From Afipia clevelandensis ATCC 49720 (lineage in GTDB: Bacteria; Pseudomonadota; Alphaproteobacteria; Rhizobiales; Xanthobacteraceae): a stretch of DNA of 64,000 bases. The position numbers were made by a program, and so were the translations under genes. Location: assembly GCF_000336555.1 (NCBI RefSeq), contig NZ_KB375281.1:3571848-3635847 (forward strand). The letters run 5' to 3'. This document shows positions 1-8,314 of the stretch, one piece after another. How positions within the stretch are numbered: the first letter of the stretch is position 1; every line of letters starts with the position of its first letter. The notes beneath the pieces were generated by a model that saw only the letters and a program-made list of their open reading frames with translations, had not been told where the DNA came from and did not search any database.

Positions 1-602
1 ATTTTTCGCTTCAGTCGCCATGGGCTTACATTGGGCACGCGCTGTTTGAGGACCTTGCCGCCACGCACCGGCTCAAGGTCAGTTACAAGCCGGTTCTGTT
101 GACCGACGTGTTTTCCGAGACCGGTGGTTTGCCGCTGGCGAAGCGCCACCCGGCGCGGCAGCGTTACCGGATGCTGGAGCTGCAGCGCTGGCGCGAGAAG
201 CGGGGACTCGCCTTCAACCTGAAGCCGGCGTTTTTTCCCGGCGATCCGCGCCTGGCCGACGGGGTTGCGGTTGCCGCGGTCGCCGCGGGGCTAAATCCGG
301 AGCCGTTCATGCGCCGCGCCTTCTCGGGCCTGTGGGAACAGCAACTTGATCTTGCCGACCCCGCGACTGTGACCCGGCTCGCCGATGAGGCGGGGTTGCC
401 GGGCGCGAAACTGGTTGGACAGGCGGCCTCCAGCGAGATCGCTGCGGCTTACGAGCAGAATCGTCAGGACGCGATTTCCGCCGGCGTGTTCGGTTCGCCG
501 TGCTGGGTGCTCGATGGCGAGGTTTTCTGGGGGCAGGACCGGATCGAATTGCTGGCCGATGCGTTGAATTCCGGGCGCAAGGCCTACACATCGCAAGTGT
601 AG
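1..602 (+). CDS. 2-hydroxychromene-2-carboxylate isomerase-like protein (5' truncated)
   Basis: The reading frame is open from base 3, so the gene enters from outside the window; 199 residues are visible. The visible start carries an SPWAYIGH segment, which matches the active-site region of kappa-class glutathione transferases and HCCA isomerases (DsbA-like thioredoxin fold). Near the C-terminus a GVFGSPCWVLDGE segment followed by FWGQDR matches the conserved cis-proline and substrate-side block of the same family. Such enzymes isomerise ring-cleavage products of naphthalene-like aromatics using glutathione, but many members have unknown substrates and no aromatic-degradation genes are seen beside it. 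Family assignment is good; substrate is unknown. Confidence 0.85.
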   Translation, partial: FSLQSPWAYIGHALFEDLAATHRLKVSYKPVLLTDVFSETGGLPLAKRHPARQRYRMLELQRWREKRGLAFNLKPAFFPGDPRLADGVAVAAVAAGLNPEPFMRRAFSGLWEQQLDLADPATVTRLADEAGLPGAKLVGQAASSEIAAAYEQNRQDAISAGVFGSPCWVLDGEVFWGQDRIELLADALNSGRKAYTSQV

Positions 603-637
603 GACGACAGCGCGGCGATTGCAGGGGAGGCCGGTCC

Positions 638-1135
638 ATGCGTTTCCACTCAGACAGGATCGCTCTGGCGATGGCCGCAACGGCCGTGATGATGTCAGGT
701 CATGGAGCCGGTGCTCAGACCGCGCCGGACACCGAGAATGGCCGCTATACCCTGTCGCCGGTGACCGACGGGTTCCTGCGGCTCAACACCCGTAATGGCG
801 AAGTCTCGATCTGCACCAACAAGAACGGCTGGACCTGCCGTCTGGTGCCGGATGAGCGAACTGCGCTCGATTCCGAGATCGGCCGTCTGCAGAGCGATAA
901 CAAGCAGTTGCGGGACCAGCTTGCCCTGCGGGACTTGGGCAAGGACTCGGGTAAGACCGATACGCCCGTGGCGAAGGGCGATACGGACAAGAGCGCGCAG
1001 GCAGCGCCGGACAAGAATCTCGATCTGCAGTTGCCGCCCGAGCACGAAAAGCTGCTGGCGCTCATCGACCGCATCTGGGATCGGATGATCGACATGGCGG
1101 TCCGTCTCCAGAAACGGCTGTCCGAAAAAATCTGA
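638..1135 (+). CDS. Small exported protein of unknown function
   Basis: The product has 165 residues. The ATG is chosen because GGGGAGG lies about 9 bases upstream and the protein then begins with a plausible signal peptide (MRFHSDRIALAMAATAVMMS, cleavage probably after GAGAQ). The mature part starts with a compact region containing two cysteines in SICTNKNGWTC, which could form a disulfide, then a charged helical segment (about residues 75-105, possible coiled coil), a low-complexity Lys/Asp/Ala linker and a basic C-terminal helix. It lies 35 bases after the isomerase-like gene and may be cotranscribed. I do not recognise a named family; a periplasmic or membrane-attached location is inferred. 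Confidence 0.75.
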   Translation: MRFHSDRIALAMAATAVMMSGHGAGAQTAPDTENGRYTLSPVTDGFLRLNTRNGEVSICTNKNGWTCRLVPDERTALDSEIGRLQSDNKQLRDQLALRDLGKDSGKTDTPVAKGDTDKSAQAAPDKNLDLQLPPEHEKLLALIDRIWDRMIDMAVRLQKRLSEKI

Positions 1136-1159
1136 GACTTTCAACAAACATAAAAAAAC

Positions 1160-1181
1160 GGCCGCGGAGCGATCCGCGGCC
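1160..1181 (-). terminator. Rho-independent terminator of the MHS transporter gene
   Basis: A 9-bp perfect stem (GGCCGCGGA / TCCGCGGCC) with a 4-base loop is followed, reading the minus strand, by a run of seven T (bases 1152-1158). It lies 46 bases past the stop of the minus-strand transporter gene. It also sits just beyond the plus-strand gene that ends at 1135, but the T-run is only correct for the minus strand. Confidence 0.85.
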
Positions 1182-1227
1182 GGTGCGTTTGGAGGAGAGG
1201 CAGGCGGTGACGCCTGCCCCTCGATCG

Positions 1228-2889
1228 TTACTTGGTGATATCGACGTCCTTGGTTTCCGGCAGGAAGAAGAAGCCGATCACCACGGTAATCAAGGCGAAA
1301 GTCACCGGGTACCAGAGGCCCGCGTAAATATCGCCGGTCGATGCCACGATCGCGAACGAGGTCGCTGGCAACAGACCACCGAACCAGCCGTTGCCGATAT
1401 GGTAGGGCAGCGACATCGAAGTGTAGCGGATCTTGGTCGGGAACAGTTCGACCAGCATTGCCGCGATCGGGCCGTACACCATCGTCACGAAGATCACGAG
1501 GATGAACAGCAGGCCGATGATTGCCGCCACCTGAGGACGGAAGATATCAAACGGACTGGACATCTTCACGATACCGGGTGCGCCGGCCGTCGGATAACCG
1601 GCTTCCTTCACTGCCGCAGCGACAAGCGGATTGCTGGTCTTGGCGTCGGTGTAGGGCACTTCCTTGCCGTTCACCATCACTTTCACACCTGAACCGGCCG
1701 GGCCGGCGCTGGTCGAGTACTTGACCGACGACTGGGCGAGGAACGAACGCGCGGTGTCGCAAGGTGCGGAGAACACGCGGGTGCCGACCGGATTGAACAG
1801 GTCGCCGCAGCCCTTCGGATCCGCCACCACTTCCACCTTCGTCGTTTCGATGGCCTTTTCCAGCGCCGGGTTGGCATTGGTCGAGATCATGCGGAAGATC
1901 GGGAAGAAGGTGAGGGCGGCGATCAGGCAGCCTGCGAGGATGATGGGCTTGCGGCCGATCTTGTCCGACAATGCGCCGAACACGATGAAGAAGCCGGTGC
2001 CCAGCAACAGCGACCATGCGATCAGCAGGTTCGCGGTGTAGCCGTCGACCTTGAGGATCGATTGCAGGAAGAACAGCGCGTAGAACTGGCCAGTGTACCA
2101 GACCACGCCCTGACCCATCACGCCGCCGAGCAGCGCGATCAGCACCAGCTTGGCATTCGACCAGTTGCCGAAGGATTCGGTCAGCGGCGCCTTCGAGCCC
2201 TTGCCCTCTTCCTTCATCTTCTGGAAGACCGGCGATTCGTTCAGCTTCAGTCGGATGATGACGGACACGCCGAGCAGCACGACCGAGAGCAGGAACGGAA
2301 TGCGCCAGCCCCAGGCGGCGAATTCCGCTTCACCCAGCATGGTGCGGGTGAACAGAATGACCAGCAGCGAGAGGAACAGGCCGAGTGTCGCGGTGGTCTG
2401 AATGAACGAGGTATAATAGCCGCGCTTGCCGGGAGGGGCGTGTTCGGCGACGTAGGTCGCTGCACCGCCGTATTCGCCGCCGAGTGCGAGACCTTGCAGC
2501 AGGCGCAGGCCGATCAGGATGATCGGAGCCGCGATGCCGATGGTGGCCGCATTCGGGAGCAGGCCGACGATGAAGGTCGAAAGACCCATGATGAGAATGG
2601 TGACGAGGAAGGTGTACTTGCGGCCGACGAGATCGCCGACACGTCCGAACACGAGGGCGCCGAACGGGCGGACCAGGAAGCCCGCGGCGAAGGCCAGCAG
2701 CGCGAAGATGTCACGGGTGGCCGGCGGATAGGCGCTGAAGAACTGCGCGCCGATGATCGCGGCCAGCGAGCCGTAAAGATAGAAATCGTACCATTCAAAG
2801 ACGGTGCCGAGCGAAGACGCGAGAATGACGAAGCGTTCGTCCTTCGTCATGCCACTCGCGCGCGGCGAGGTGGTCGTTACGGTAGCCAT
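1228..2889 (-). CDS. MFS transporter, metabolite:H+ symporter (MHS) family
   Basis: The 553-residue product has 12 predicted membrane segments and MHS-family hallmarks: FEWYDFYLYG in the first helix, FGRVGDLVGRKYT in the 2-3 loop, GGEYGGAATYVAEHAP in helix 5 and FGALSDKIGRKPI in the 8-9 loop. Relatives carry organic acids (dicarboxylates, citrate, shikimate, proline/betaine) with protons. It is about 110 residues longer than typical MHS proteins because of a hydrophilic insertion between helices 9 and 10 (about residues 335-445) holding two cysteines (GCGDLF and APCDTA), predicted periplasmic. It is divergent from the response regulator at 3179, which may control it, but no operator was identified. 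Substrate unknown. Confidence 0.9.
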   Translation of the reverse strand: MATVTTTSPRASGMTKDERFVILASSLGTVFEWYDFYLYGSLAAIIGAQFFSAYPPATRDIFALLAFAAGFLVRPFGALVFGRVGDLVGRKYTFLVTILIMGLSTFIVGLLPNAATIGIAAPIILIGLRLLQGLALGGEYGGAATYVAEHAPPGKRGYYTSFIQTTATLGLFLSLLVILFTRTMLGEAEFAAWGWRIPFLLSVVLLGVSVIIRLKLNESPVFQKMKEEGKGSKAPLTESFGNWSNAKLVLIALLGGVMGQGVVWYTGQFYALFFLQSILKVDGYTANLLIAWSLLLGTGFFIVFGALSDKIGRKPIILAGCLIAALTFFPIFRMISTNANPALEKAIETTKVEVVADPKGCGDLFNPVGTRVFSAPCDTARSFLAQSSVKYSTSAGPAGSGVKVMVNGKEVPYTDAKTSNPLVAAAVKEAGYPTAGAPGIVKMSSPFDIFRPQVAAIIGLLFILVIFVTMVYGPIAAMLVELFPTKIRYTSMSLPYHIGNGWFGGLLPATSFAIVASTGDIYAGLWYPVTFALITVVIGFFFLPETKDVDITK

Positions 2890-3056
2890 TTGGATGCTCC
2901 CCAGAATGTTGCTGATAAAATCGCTTCTGTGCGCCGATCTTTGGCCGGCTCAAACGCATTAGAAGTTCGTAATGAAGGTAACATCGGCGTGAAACTTCGC
3001 CCTATAAGACTTTCGACCGAACGAACAGCAAAGGAACAGGCGCTTCGCAGTGCACA

Positions 3057-3143
3057 ATGAGCGCGTTAAGCACATGCATGGCTTTTGGTTTCAGACCACG
3101 GCTTGCAAGACTAAACATGACGGTAAACACTGGAATTCAATGA
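3057..3143 (+). other. Possible 28-codon leader ORF before the response regulator
   Basis: An ATG-initiated frame (MSALSTCMAFGF...NTGIQ) of 28 codons ends two bases into a short hairpin followed by TTTT. No convincing ribosome binding site precedes it (nearest AAGGAAC is about 20 bases away). It may be chance; it is listed because stop codon and hairpin nearly coincide in the leader of the next gene. Confidence 0.2.
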
Positions 3144-3158
3144 GCCTCGGGCTCTTTT
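3142..3158 (+). terminator. Short hairpin with T-run in the leader of the response regulator
   Basis: GAGCC-TCG-GGCTC followed by TTTT, ending 20 bases before the response-regulator start codon. It could be a weak terminator or attenuator for a short upstream transcript. The stem is only 5 bp, so the call is tentative. Confidence 0.35.
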
Positions 3159-3178
3159 AGCCTCCGCTAGCGGGATCA

Positions 3179-3853
3179 ATGACCATCGCTGCCAACACCC
3201 ATCTTGTCATCGCTGACGACCATCCGCTCTTTCGCGATGCTCTGCGACAAGCCGTCGCGTCCGTCGTCGCCACCGCTCAGGTCGATGAGGCGGGATCGTT
3301 CGAGGAATTGACTGACCTGCTCGAGCGCGAGTCGGATGTCGATCTGATCCTGCTCGATCTGGCGATGCCTGGAATCAGCGGCTTTTCCGGGCTGATCTAT
3401 CTGCGTGCCCAGTTCCCGGCCATTCCGGTGGTGATCGTGTCGGCCAGTGACGATGCCGGAACCATCCGCCGTTCGATGGATTTCGGGGCGTCGGGATTCA
3501 TTCCCAAGCGGTTCGGCGTCGAAACGCTGCGTGAAGCCATCGGCAAGGTGATGAACGGCGATGTCTGGGTGCCTGCCGACGTCGACCTGTCCGCGGCGGC
3601 GGACCCGGACATGACGAAACTGCGCGACCGCCTCGTGACGCTGACGCCGCAGCAGGTTCGCGTGCTGATGATGCTGTCCGAAGGCCTGCTCAACAAACAG
3701 ATCGCTTACGAACTCGGTGTGTCGGAAGCGACCATCAAGGCCCACGTCTCCGCGATCCTGCAAAAGCTCGGCGTCGAAAGCCGCACGCAGGCGGTGATCG
3801 CCGCCGCGAGGATCGCCGGCGGCGAATGGAAACAGGCCGATCCGGCAAAATAA
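3179..3853 (+). CDS. NarL/LuxR-type response regulator (CrbR/ErdR-like candidate)
   Basis: The 224-residue protein has a receiver domain (residues 8-125; acidic pocket D13/D14, phospho-acceptor D60 in LLDLAMPG, K110 in FIPKRFG) and a C-terminal LuxR-type helix-turn-helix (about 150-210, LTPQQVRVLMMLSEGLLNKQIAYELG). It acts as a DNA-binding output of a two-component system. The CrbS-like SSSF hybrid kinase is encoded about 700 bases downstream on the other strand. In gammaproteobacteria the CrbS/CrbR (MxtR/ErdR) pair activates acetyl-CoA synthetase genes and acetate uptake, so a role in carboxylate use is a reasonable inference. The pairing with this kinase rather than with the FixJ-like regulator at 8315 is not proven. 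Confidence 0.9.
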   Translation: MTIAANTHLVIADDHPLFRDALRQAVASVVATAQVDEAGSFEELTDLLERESDVDLILLDLAMPGISGFSGLIYLRAQFPAIPVVIVSASDDAGTIRRSMDFGASGFIPKRFGVETLREAIGKVMNGDVWVPADVDLSAAADPDMTKLRDRLVTLTPQQVRVLMMLSEGLLNKQIAYELGVSEATIKAHVSAILQKLGVESRTQAVIAAARIAGGEWKQADPAK

Positions 3854-3911
3854 CCGCTCATCCGTGCGCCGCAGCGCCATGGAAAACGAGCCAAGCGAGA
3901 AATAAAACATC

Positions 3912-4559
3912 ATGATTGAGGCGGTGATCTGGGATTTTGGCGGTGTGCTTACCACCTCGCCATTCGAGGCGTTTGCGCGGTTCGAGAACGAACGCAGGCT
4001 TCCCGCCGGTATCATCCGGCGCACCAATGCCGCCAACCACTTCGAGAATGCCTGGGCGAAATTCGAGCGCGCTGAAGTGGACCTTGCCACTTTCGACGCC
4101 CTGTTCGCGGCTGAGTCTCTGGCGCTTGGCGCGGAGGTGCGTGGCCGCGATGTGGTGCCGCTGCTGTCGGGCGATCCGCGTCCGGAGATGGTCGAGGCCC
4201 TGCGGCGGATCAAGCAGCGGTTCAAGACAGGCTGCATCACCAACAATCTGCCCGCCAATGCTATCGGCAGTTCCGGCGGGCGCGCACTCTATGTCGCCGA
4301 GACGATGGCGCTGTTCGATCATGTCATCGAGTCGGCGAAGATCGGCCTGCGCAAGCCCGATCCGCGCATCTACCGGATGATGACGGACGCGCTGGACGTC
4401 GATCCGAAGAATTGCGTTTATCTGGACGACCTCGGCGTCAACCTGAAGCCGGCGCGCGAGATGGGCATGACCACCATCAAGGTGATCGACGCGCCGCAGG
4501 CAATCCGCGACCTGGAAGCGGCGACGGGGATTGCGCTGGCCGATTTGATCCGGGCCTGA
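3912..4559 (+). CDS. HAD-superfamily hydrolase (subfamily IA)
   Basis: The 215-residue protein begins MIEAVIWDFGGVL, giving the nucleophile D8. The usual second aspartate of the DxD motif is Gly (G10), as also seen in YihX-type HAD phosphatases. Motif II is T110-N111-N112, motif III is K148 in GLRKPDP and motif IV is the L-D172-D173 pair. An alpha-helical cap of the C1 type follows motif I. It likely dephosphorylates a small phosphometabolite; the substrate cannot be read from sequence. It follows the response regulator by 58 bases on the same strand and converges on the sensor kinase gene with 6 bases between stops, so a link to signalling is possible but untested. Confidence 0.9.
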   Translation: MIEAVIWDFGGVLTTSPFEAFARFENERRLPAGIIRRTNAANHFENAWAKFERAEVDLATFDALFAAESLALGAEVRGRDVVPLLSGDPRPEMVEALRRIKQRFKTGCITNNLPANAIGSSGGRALYVAETMALFDHVIESAKIGLRKPDPRIYRMMTDALDVDPKNCVYLDDLGVNLKPAREMGMTTIKVIDAPQAIRDLEAATGIALADLIRA

Positions 4560-4565
4560 GCCGCT

Positions 4566-7500
4566 CTATTCCGCCGCCACCATCTGCTGCGCCCGCCATT
4601 GCGCGAGCAGCGCGCGCAGCGCCGCCGGCTTCACCGGCTTGTTGAGCACGACAATTCCGTCTTCGCGCGCGGCATCGCGGACATGCGGGCTGCGGTCCGC
4701 CGTGATCAGGATCGCCGGAATGCCGTCGCCGAAGCGCTGGCGGATGTCGCGGATCGCCGCGATGCCGGTGCCGCGGTCGAGGTGATAGTCGACCAGAAGC
4801 CCCGTCACACGCTCATCGGTCGCGGCGATGGCTTCCGCTGCGGCCGCCGGATCGGTGGCCGCGATCACCTTGGCGTCCCACCCGGTCAGCAGTGTCTTCA
4901 TGCCGTCGAGAATCGCGCGGTCGTTTTCGATGCAGACGATCAGCGTGCCGCTCATCGGCGTCTTCGATGAAATGCTGGCACCAGCCAGTGCGCCGGTTTG
5001 CGTCACGGTCTTGGCGATCGGCATGGTGACCGCGAAACGCGAGCCGCCGCTGCGGTTGGATTCCACCGCGATGTTGTGATTGAGAACGCGGGCGAGACGC
5101 TCCACGATCGACAGGCCGAGGCCGAGGCCGCGCGCGATGCGCGCGCCCTGATCCAGCCGGTGAAATTCCTTGAAGATCTCCGCCCGCTTCTGCGCCGGAA
5201 TGCCCAGCCCGGTGTCGTAGATTCCAATCTCAAGCGATTGTCCCCGGCGGCGGCAGCCAACCAGCACGCGGCCTTTCGGGGTGTACTTGATGGCGTTGGA
5301 GATCAGGTTCTGCAGCAGGCGGCGCAGCAGGGCGCGATCGGATGAGACCGGCAGCGAACAGGGCACAAAGGTGAGCTTGAGCTTGCGCGCCTTGGCGATG
5401 GGCGCGAACTCCACTTCGAGCGAGCGCATCAGGTCGCTCATCCGGAAGCTGGAAATCGACGGCGTCATCGCGCCCGAGTCCAGCCGCGAGATATCGAGCA
5501 GCGCGCCGAGAATTTCCTCGATGGCTTCCAGCGAGTCGTCGATATTGCCGACAAGGCGGGCGTCCTCGCCGCCGCTCTGCCGCTCGACCAGGCTGGTGAC
5601 ATAGAGCCGCGCCGCGTTCAGCGGCTGCAGGATGTCATGGCTGGCGGCCGCCAGAAACCGTGTCTTGGAGATGTTGGCTTCTTCGGCGGTGCTCTTGGCC
5701 ATCGCCAGTTCGCTGTTGAGGCGGGTCAACTGTTCGGTGCGCTCGCGGACACGCTTTTCCAGCGTGGCGTTGGCGCGCTCCAGCGCTTCCGCCGCTTCAA
5801 AACTCGGCGTGATGTCGGAGAAGGTGATGACCAGCGCGCCGCCCGGCATGCGGTTGGCGCGAACCTCGACCACCATGTTGCGGTCAGTCAATCGTTCCAG
5901 ATAGGGCTCGCCCTCGGTGGTGTAGGCGGCGAGCCGCCGCTGCAACGCGGCCGGATCGGCCGGCGCATCCGGTTGCCCGTTGCTGCCGATGAATTCGAGA
6001 ATCTCGACCAGCGGAATCCCGATCTGGGAATACTGCGCGGGCAGGTCGAGAATCTCGCCGAACTGCTGGTTCGAGGTGATGAGCTGAAGCTCGGGATTGA
6101 ACACCGCGATGCCCTGCCGCACATGATTGAGCGCGGTCTGCAGCATCTCGCGGTTGAAATGCAGCGCGGTGTGCGCATCGTCGAGCAGTTTCAGCGCGGC
6201 CTTGGCCGAGACGGCGCGCTTGCGCAACAGGAGCGACAGCACGAGCCGCGAGGAGGCCGCGCCGATGGATGATGCGATCAGATGTTCGGCGTGGCGCAGC
6301 AGCCGGAAGTCCGCGGGAGCGGCGCGGTCGATATTGATGTTGTGGGACGCGGCAAAGGTTTCAAACGATTGCTGCGCGCGTTCCGGGCCGAGATATTGCG
6401 CAACGGTGCTGAGGAGGTCCTGCACCGTGACCGTGGTGCGCCAGCGCCGGAAGTTCGGCGCGATCGGCGCCAGTTCGCTGGGCACGAACAGATCGGCCTG
6501 CACGCGCTCGATCGAGGTCGGCTGACGCAGCAGTGACAGCACGACATAGGTCAGAAGGTTCAGCGACAGGCTCCAGAGCACGCCATGGATCAGCGGGGCC
6601 ATTTCAGTGCCGAGCAGGGCCCGGGGCCGCAGTGCGCCGATGCCGAACGGCCCTTCACTGAGCCAGATCACGCCGCGCGGATCGAGGTCGATGAAGCTCG
6701 GCAGAAACAGCGTGTAGGCCCAGACCGCGAAGCCGATCAGCATGCCGCCCATGGCGCCGCGCGCGGTGGCGCGCCGCCAGAACAGGCCGCCGAAGAAGGC
6801 CGGCGCGAGCTGCGCCACGGCGGCGAACGACAGCAGGCCGATGGCGGCGAGCTGCGCGTTTCCGAGCGCGTGATAATAGAGATAGGCCATCGCCATGATG
6901 ACGAAGATCGCGACGCGCCGGACCTTGAGCAGGAAGCTGCCGAAATTGGCTTCGGCGGGCTGCGAGGAAGGCCGCCGCTTCAGCGCCAGCGGCATGATGA
7001 TGTCGTTCGACACCATGATGGCGAGCGCCACGCACTCCACGATCACCATGGCGGTTGCGGCGGACAGGCCGCCGATGAACACGATCACACTGAGCGTCGT
7101 TGCCTTGGCCTGGATCGGCAGCGCCAGCACGTACATGTCGCTGTCGGAAGCGCCGAACGGGAACGTCACAAGGCCGGCGATGGCGATGGGGATCACGAAC
7201 AGGTTGATGGCGACGAGATAGAGCGGAAACAGCCAGCGGGCGCGGCGGACTTCGGCCTCGGTCGAATTCTCGACCACGCTGACGTGGAATTGCCGCGGCA
7301 ACAGCATGATCGCGAGGAACGACAGCAGCGTCATGGCGAGGAAGTTGCCGATCGACGGCGAGGCTTCGATGGCGCGGACGGCTTCCGGCATCTTCATCGC
7401 GCGCTCCATCAGGTCCGATGGTCCGAACATGATGAAGGTTACGAACACGCCGGCGGCGAGAAAGGCGATGAGCTTGACCAGCGACTCGGTCGCAACCGCG

Positions 7501-8075
7501 AGCATCAGGCCATGCTGGTGTTCGGTGGCGTCGGTCTGGCGCGTGCCGAACAGCACCGCGAAGGCGGCCAGCGTAATGGTCACGATGAAGGCGATATCGC
7601 CGATATAGGGAATGCTGGAGACATCCTGATCCTGATTGAGGATCGTTTCCAGCGACGACGCGACGGCCTTGAGCTGAAGTGCGATGTAAGGCACCGAGCC
7701 GATAATGGCGATGCATGCGGCGGTGGCTGCAACGGCCTGGCTCTTGCCGTAGCGCGCCGCGATGAAGTCCGCGATCGAGGTGATGTTCTGCGATTTGGCC
7801 AACTGGATCACGCGCATCAGCAGCGGCGTGCAGAACGCGATCATCACGATCGGGCCGACATAGATCGCGAGAAATTCGACGCTGGTCCGCGTCGCAAGGC
7901 CCACTGAGCCGAAGAACGTCCAGGACGTGCAGTAGATCGCCAGCGACAAGGGATAGATCATGGTGCCGAGGCGGCCGCGCTGGACCTGTGTCAGCCGTTC
8001 GCCATAGCTGGCGACGACGAACAGAAAGCCGATGTAGCCGAAGGCGGCTGCGATCACGCCCCAGTCATGCAGCAT
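4566..8075 (-). CDS. Hybrid sensor histidine kinase with SSSF transporter-like domain (CrbS/CbrA-like)
   Basis: The 1169-residue protein starts with about 13 hydrophobic helices (residues 1-520) that resemble sodium:solute symporters (SLC5/SSSF). A linker of STAC type (about 540-640) and a PAS domain (about 650-760) follow, then a coiled segment and a HisKA domain with the phospho-accepting His in FLAAASHDILQPLNAARLY, a HATPase domain (N-box NLISNAIKYTPKG, G-box DTGLGIP, then GLGLGLS) and a C-terminal receiver (Asp in LLVDYHLD, Lys in LNKPVKP). The layout matches CrbS, which senses acetate-related metabolism and controls acs, and differs from CbrA by the receiver. Genes for two LuxR-type regulators flank it at 3179 and 8315. 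The ligand is not known here. Confidence 0.93.
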   Translation of the reverse strand: MLHDWGVIAAAFGYIGFLFVVASYGERLTQVQRGRLGTMIYPLSLAIYCTSWTFFGSVGLATRTSVEFLAIYVGPIVMIAFCTPLLMRVIQLAKSQNITSIADFIAARYGKSQAVAATAACIAIIGSVPYIALQLKAVASSLETILNQDQDVSSIPYIGDIAFIVTITLAAFAVLFGTRQTDATEHQHGLMLAVATESLVKLIAFLAAGVFVTFIMFGPSDLMERAMKMPEAVRAIEASPSIGNFLAMTLLSFLAIMLLPRQFHVSVVENSTEAEVRRARWLFPLYLVAINLFVIPIAIAGLVTFPFGASDSDMYVLALPIQAKATTLSVIVFIGGLSAATAMVIVECVALAIMVSNDIIMPLALKRRPSSQPAEANFGSFLLKVRRVAIFVIMAMAYLYYHALGNAQLAAIGLLSFAAVAQLAPAFFGGLFWRRATARGAMGGMLIGFAVWAYTLFLPSFIDLDPRGVIWLSEGPFGIGALRPRALLGTEMAPLIHGVLWSLSLNLLTYVVLSLLRQPTSIERVQADLFVPSELAPIAPNFRRWRTTVTVQDLLSTVAQYLGPERAQQSFETFAASHNINIDRAAPADFRLLRHAEHLIASSIGAASSRLVLSLLLRKRAVSAKAALKLLDDAHTALHFNREMLQTALNHVRQGIAVFNPELQLITSNQQFGEILDLPAQYSQIGIPLVEILEFIGSNGQPDAPADPAALQRRLAAYTTEGEPYLERLTDRNMVVEVRANRMPGGALVITFSDITPSFEAAEALERANATLEKRVRERTEQLTRLNSELAMAKSTAEEANISKTRFLAAASHDILQPLNAARLYVTSLVERQSGGEDARLVGNIDDSLEAIEEILGALLDISRLDSGAMTPSISSFRMSDLMRSLEVEFAPIAKARKLKLTFVPCSLPVSSDRALLRRLLQNLISNAIKYTPKGRVLVGCRRRGQSLEIGIYDTGLGIPAQKRAEIFKEFHRLDQGARIARGLGLGLSIVERLARVLNHNIAVESNRSGGSRFAVTMPIAKTVTQTGALAGASISSKTPMSGTLIVCIENDRAILDGMKTLLTGWDAKVIAATDPAAAAEAIAATDERVTGLLVDYHLDRGTGIAAIRDIRQRFGDGIPAILITADRSPHVRDAAREDGIVVLNKPVKPAALRALLAQWRAQQMVAAE

Positions 8076-8241
8076 CGAAGTGGGTCCTGACGTTGCCGCG
8101 CCGCCTGGCGTTTCCCTTGAGGATCATGTTTCCGACCGAAGAGCTGTTTCCGAAGCCAGGCTCCGGACGATGCTTTTTGAGACCTTAGCCCGCTCCGGCC
8201 TCCGGCGCACCCGGAGGGAGGTCCGTCTGGCGAACGAAACC

Positions 8242-8270
8242 TTGGCCGATTCCGCGAATCAGCGTATACA
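8242..8270 (+). promoter_or_regulatory. Candidate sigma-70-type promoter of the FixJ-like regulator
   Basis: TTGGCC and TATACA are separated by 17 bases, each matching 4 of 6 consensus positions. Transcription would start near 8277, leaving a leader of about 38 bases. The region also has a direct repeat CGTATA-CA-CGTATA (8263-8276) that could be a protein site. Unverified. Confidence 0.35.
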
Positions 8271-8314
8271 CGTATAAGTTGCAATATGGATGTGGCGCAC
8301 GAAGGAGCTGCCCG

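Noticed and set aside
2062-3060. 332-codon plus-strand frame opposite the MHS transporter
   Set aside because: Charged shadow composition without family motifs, opposite a clear membrane protein gene.
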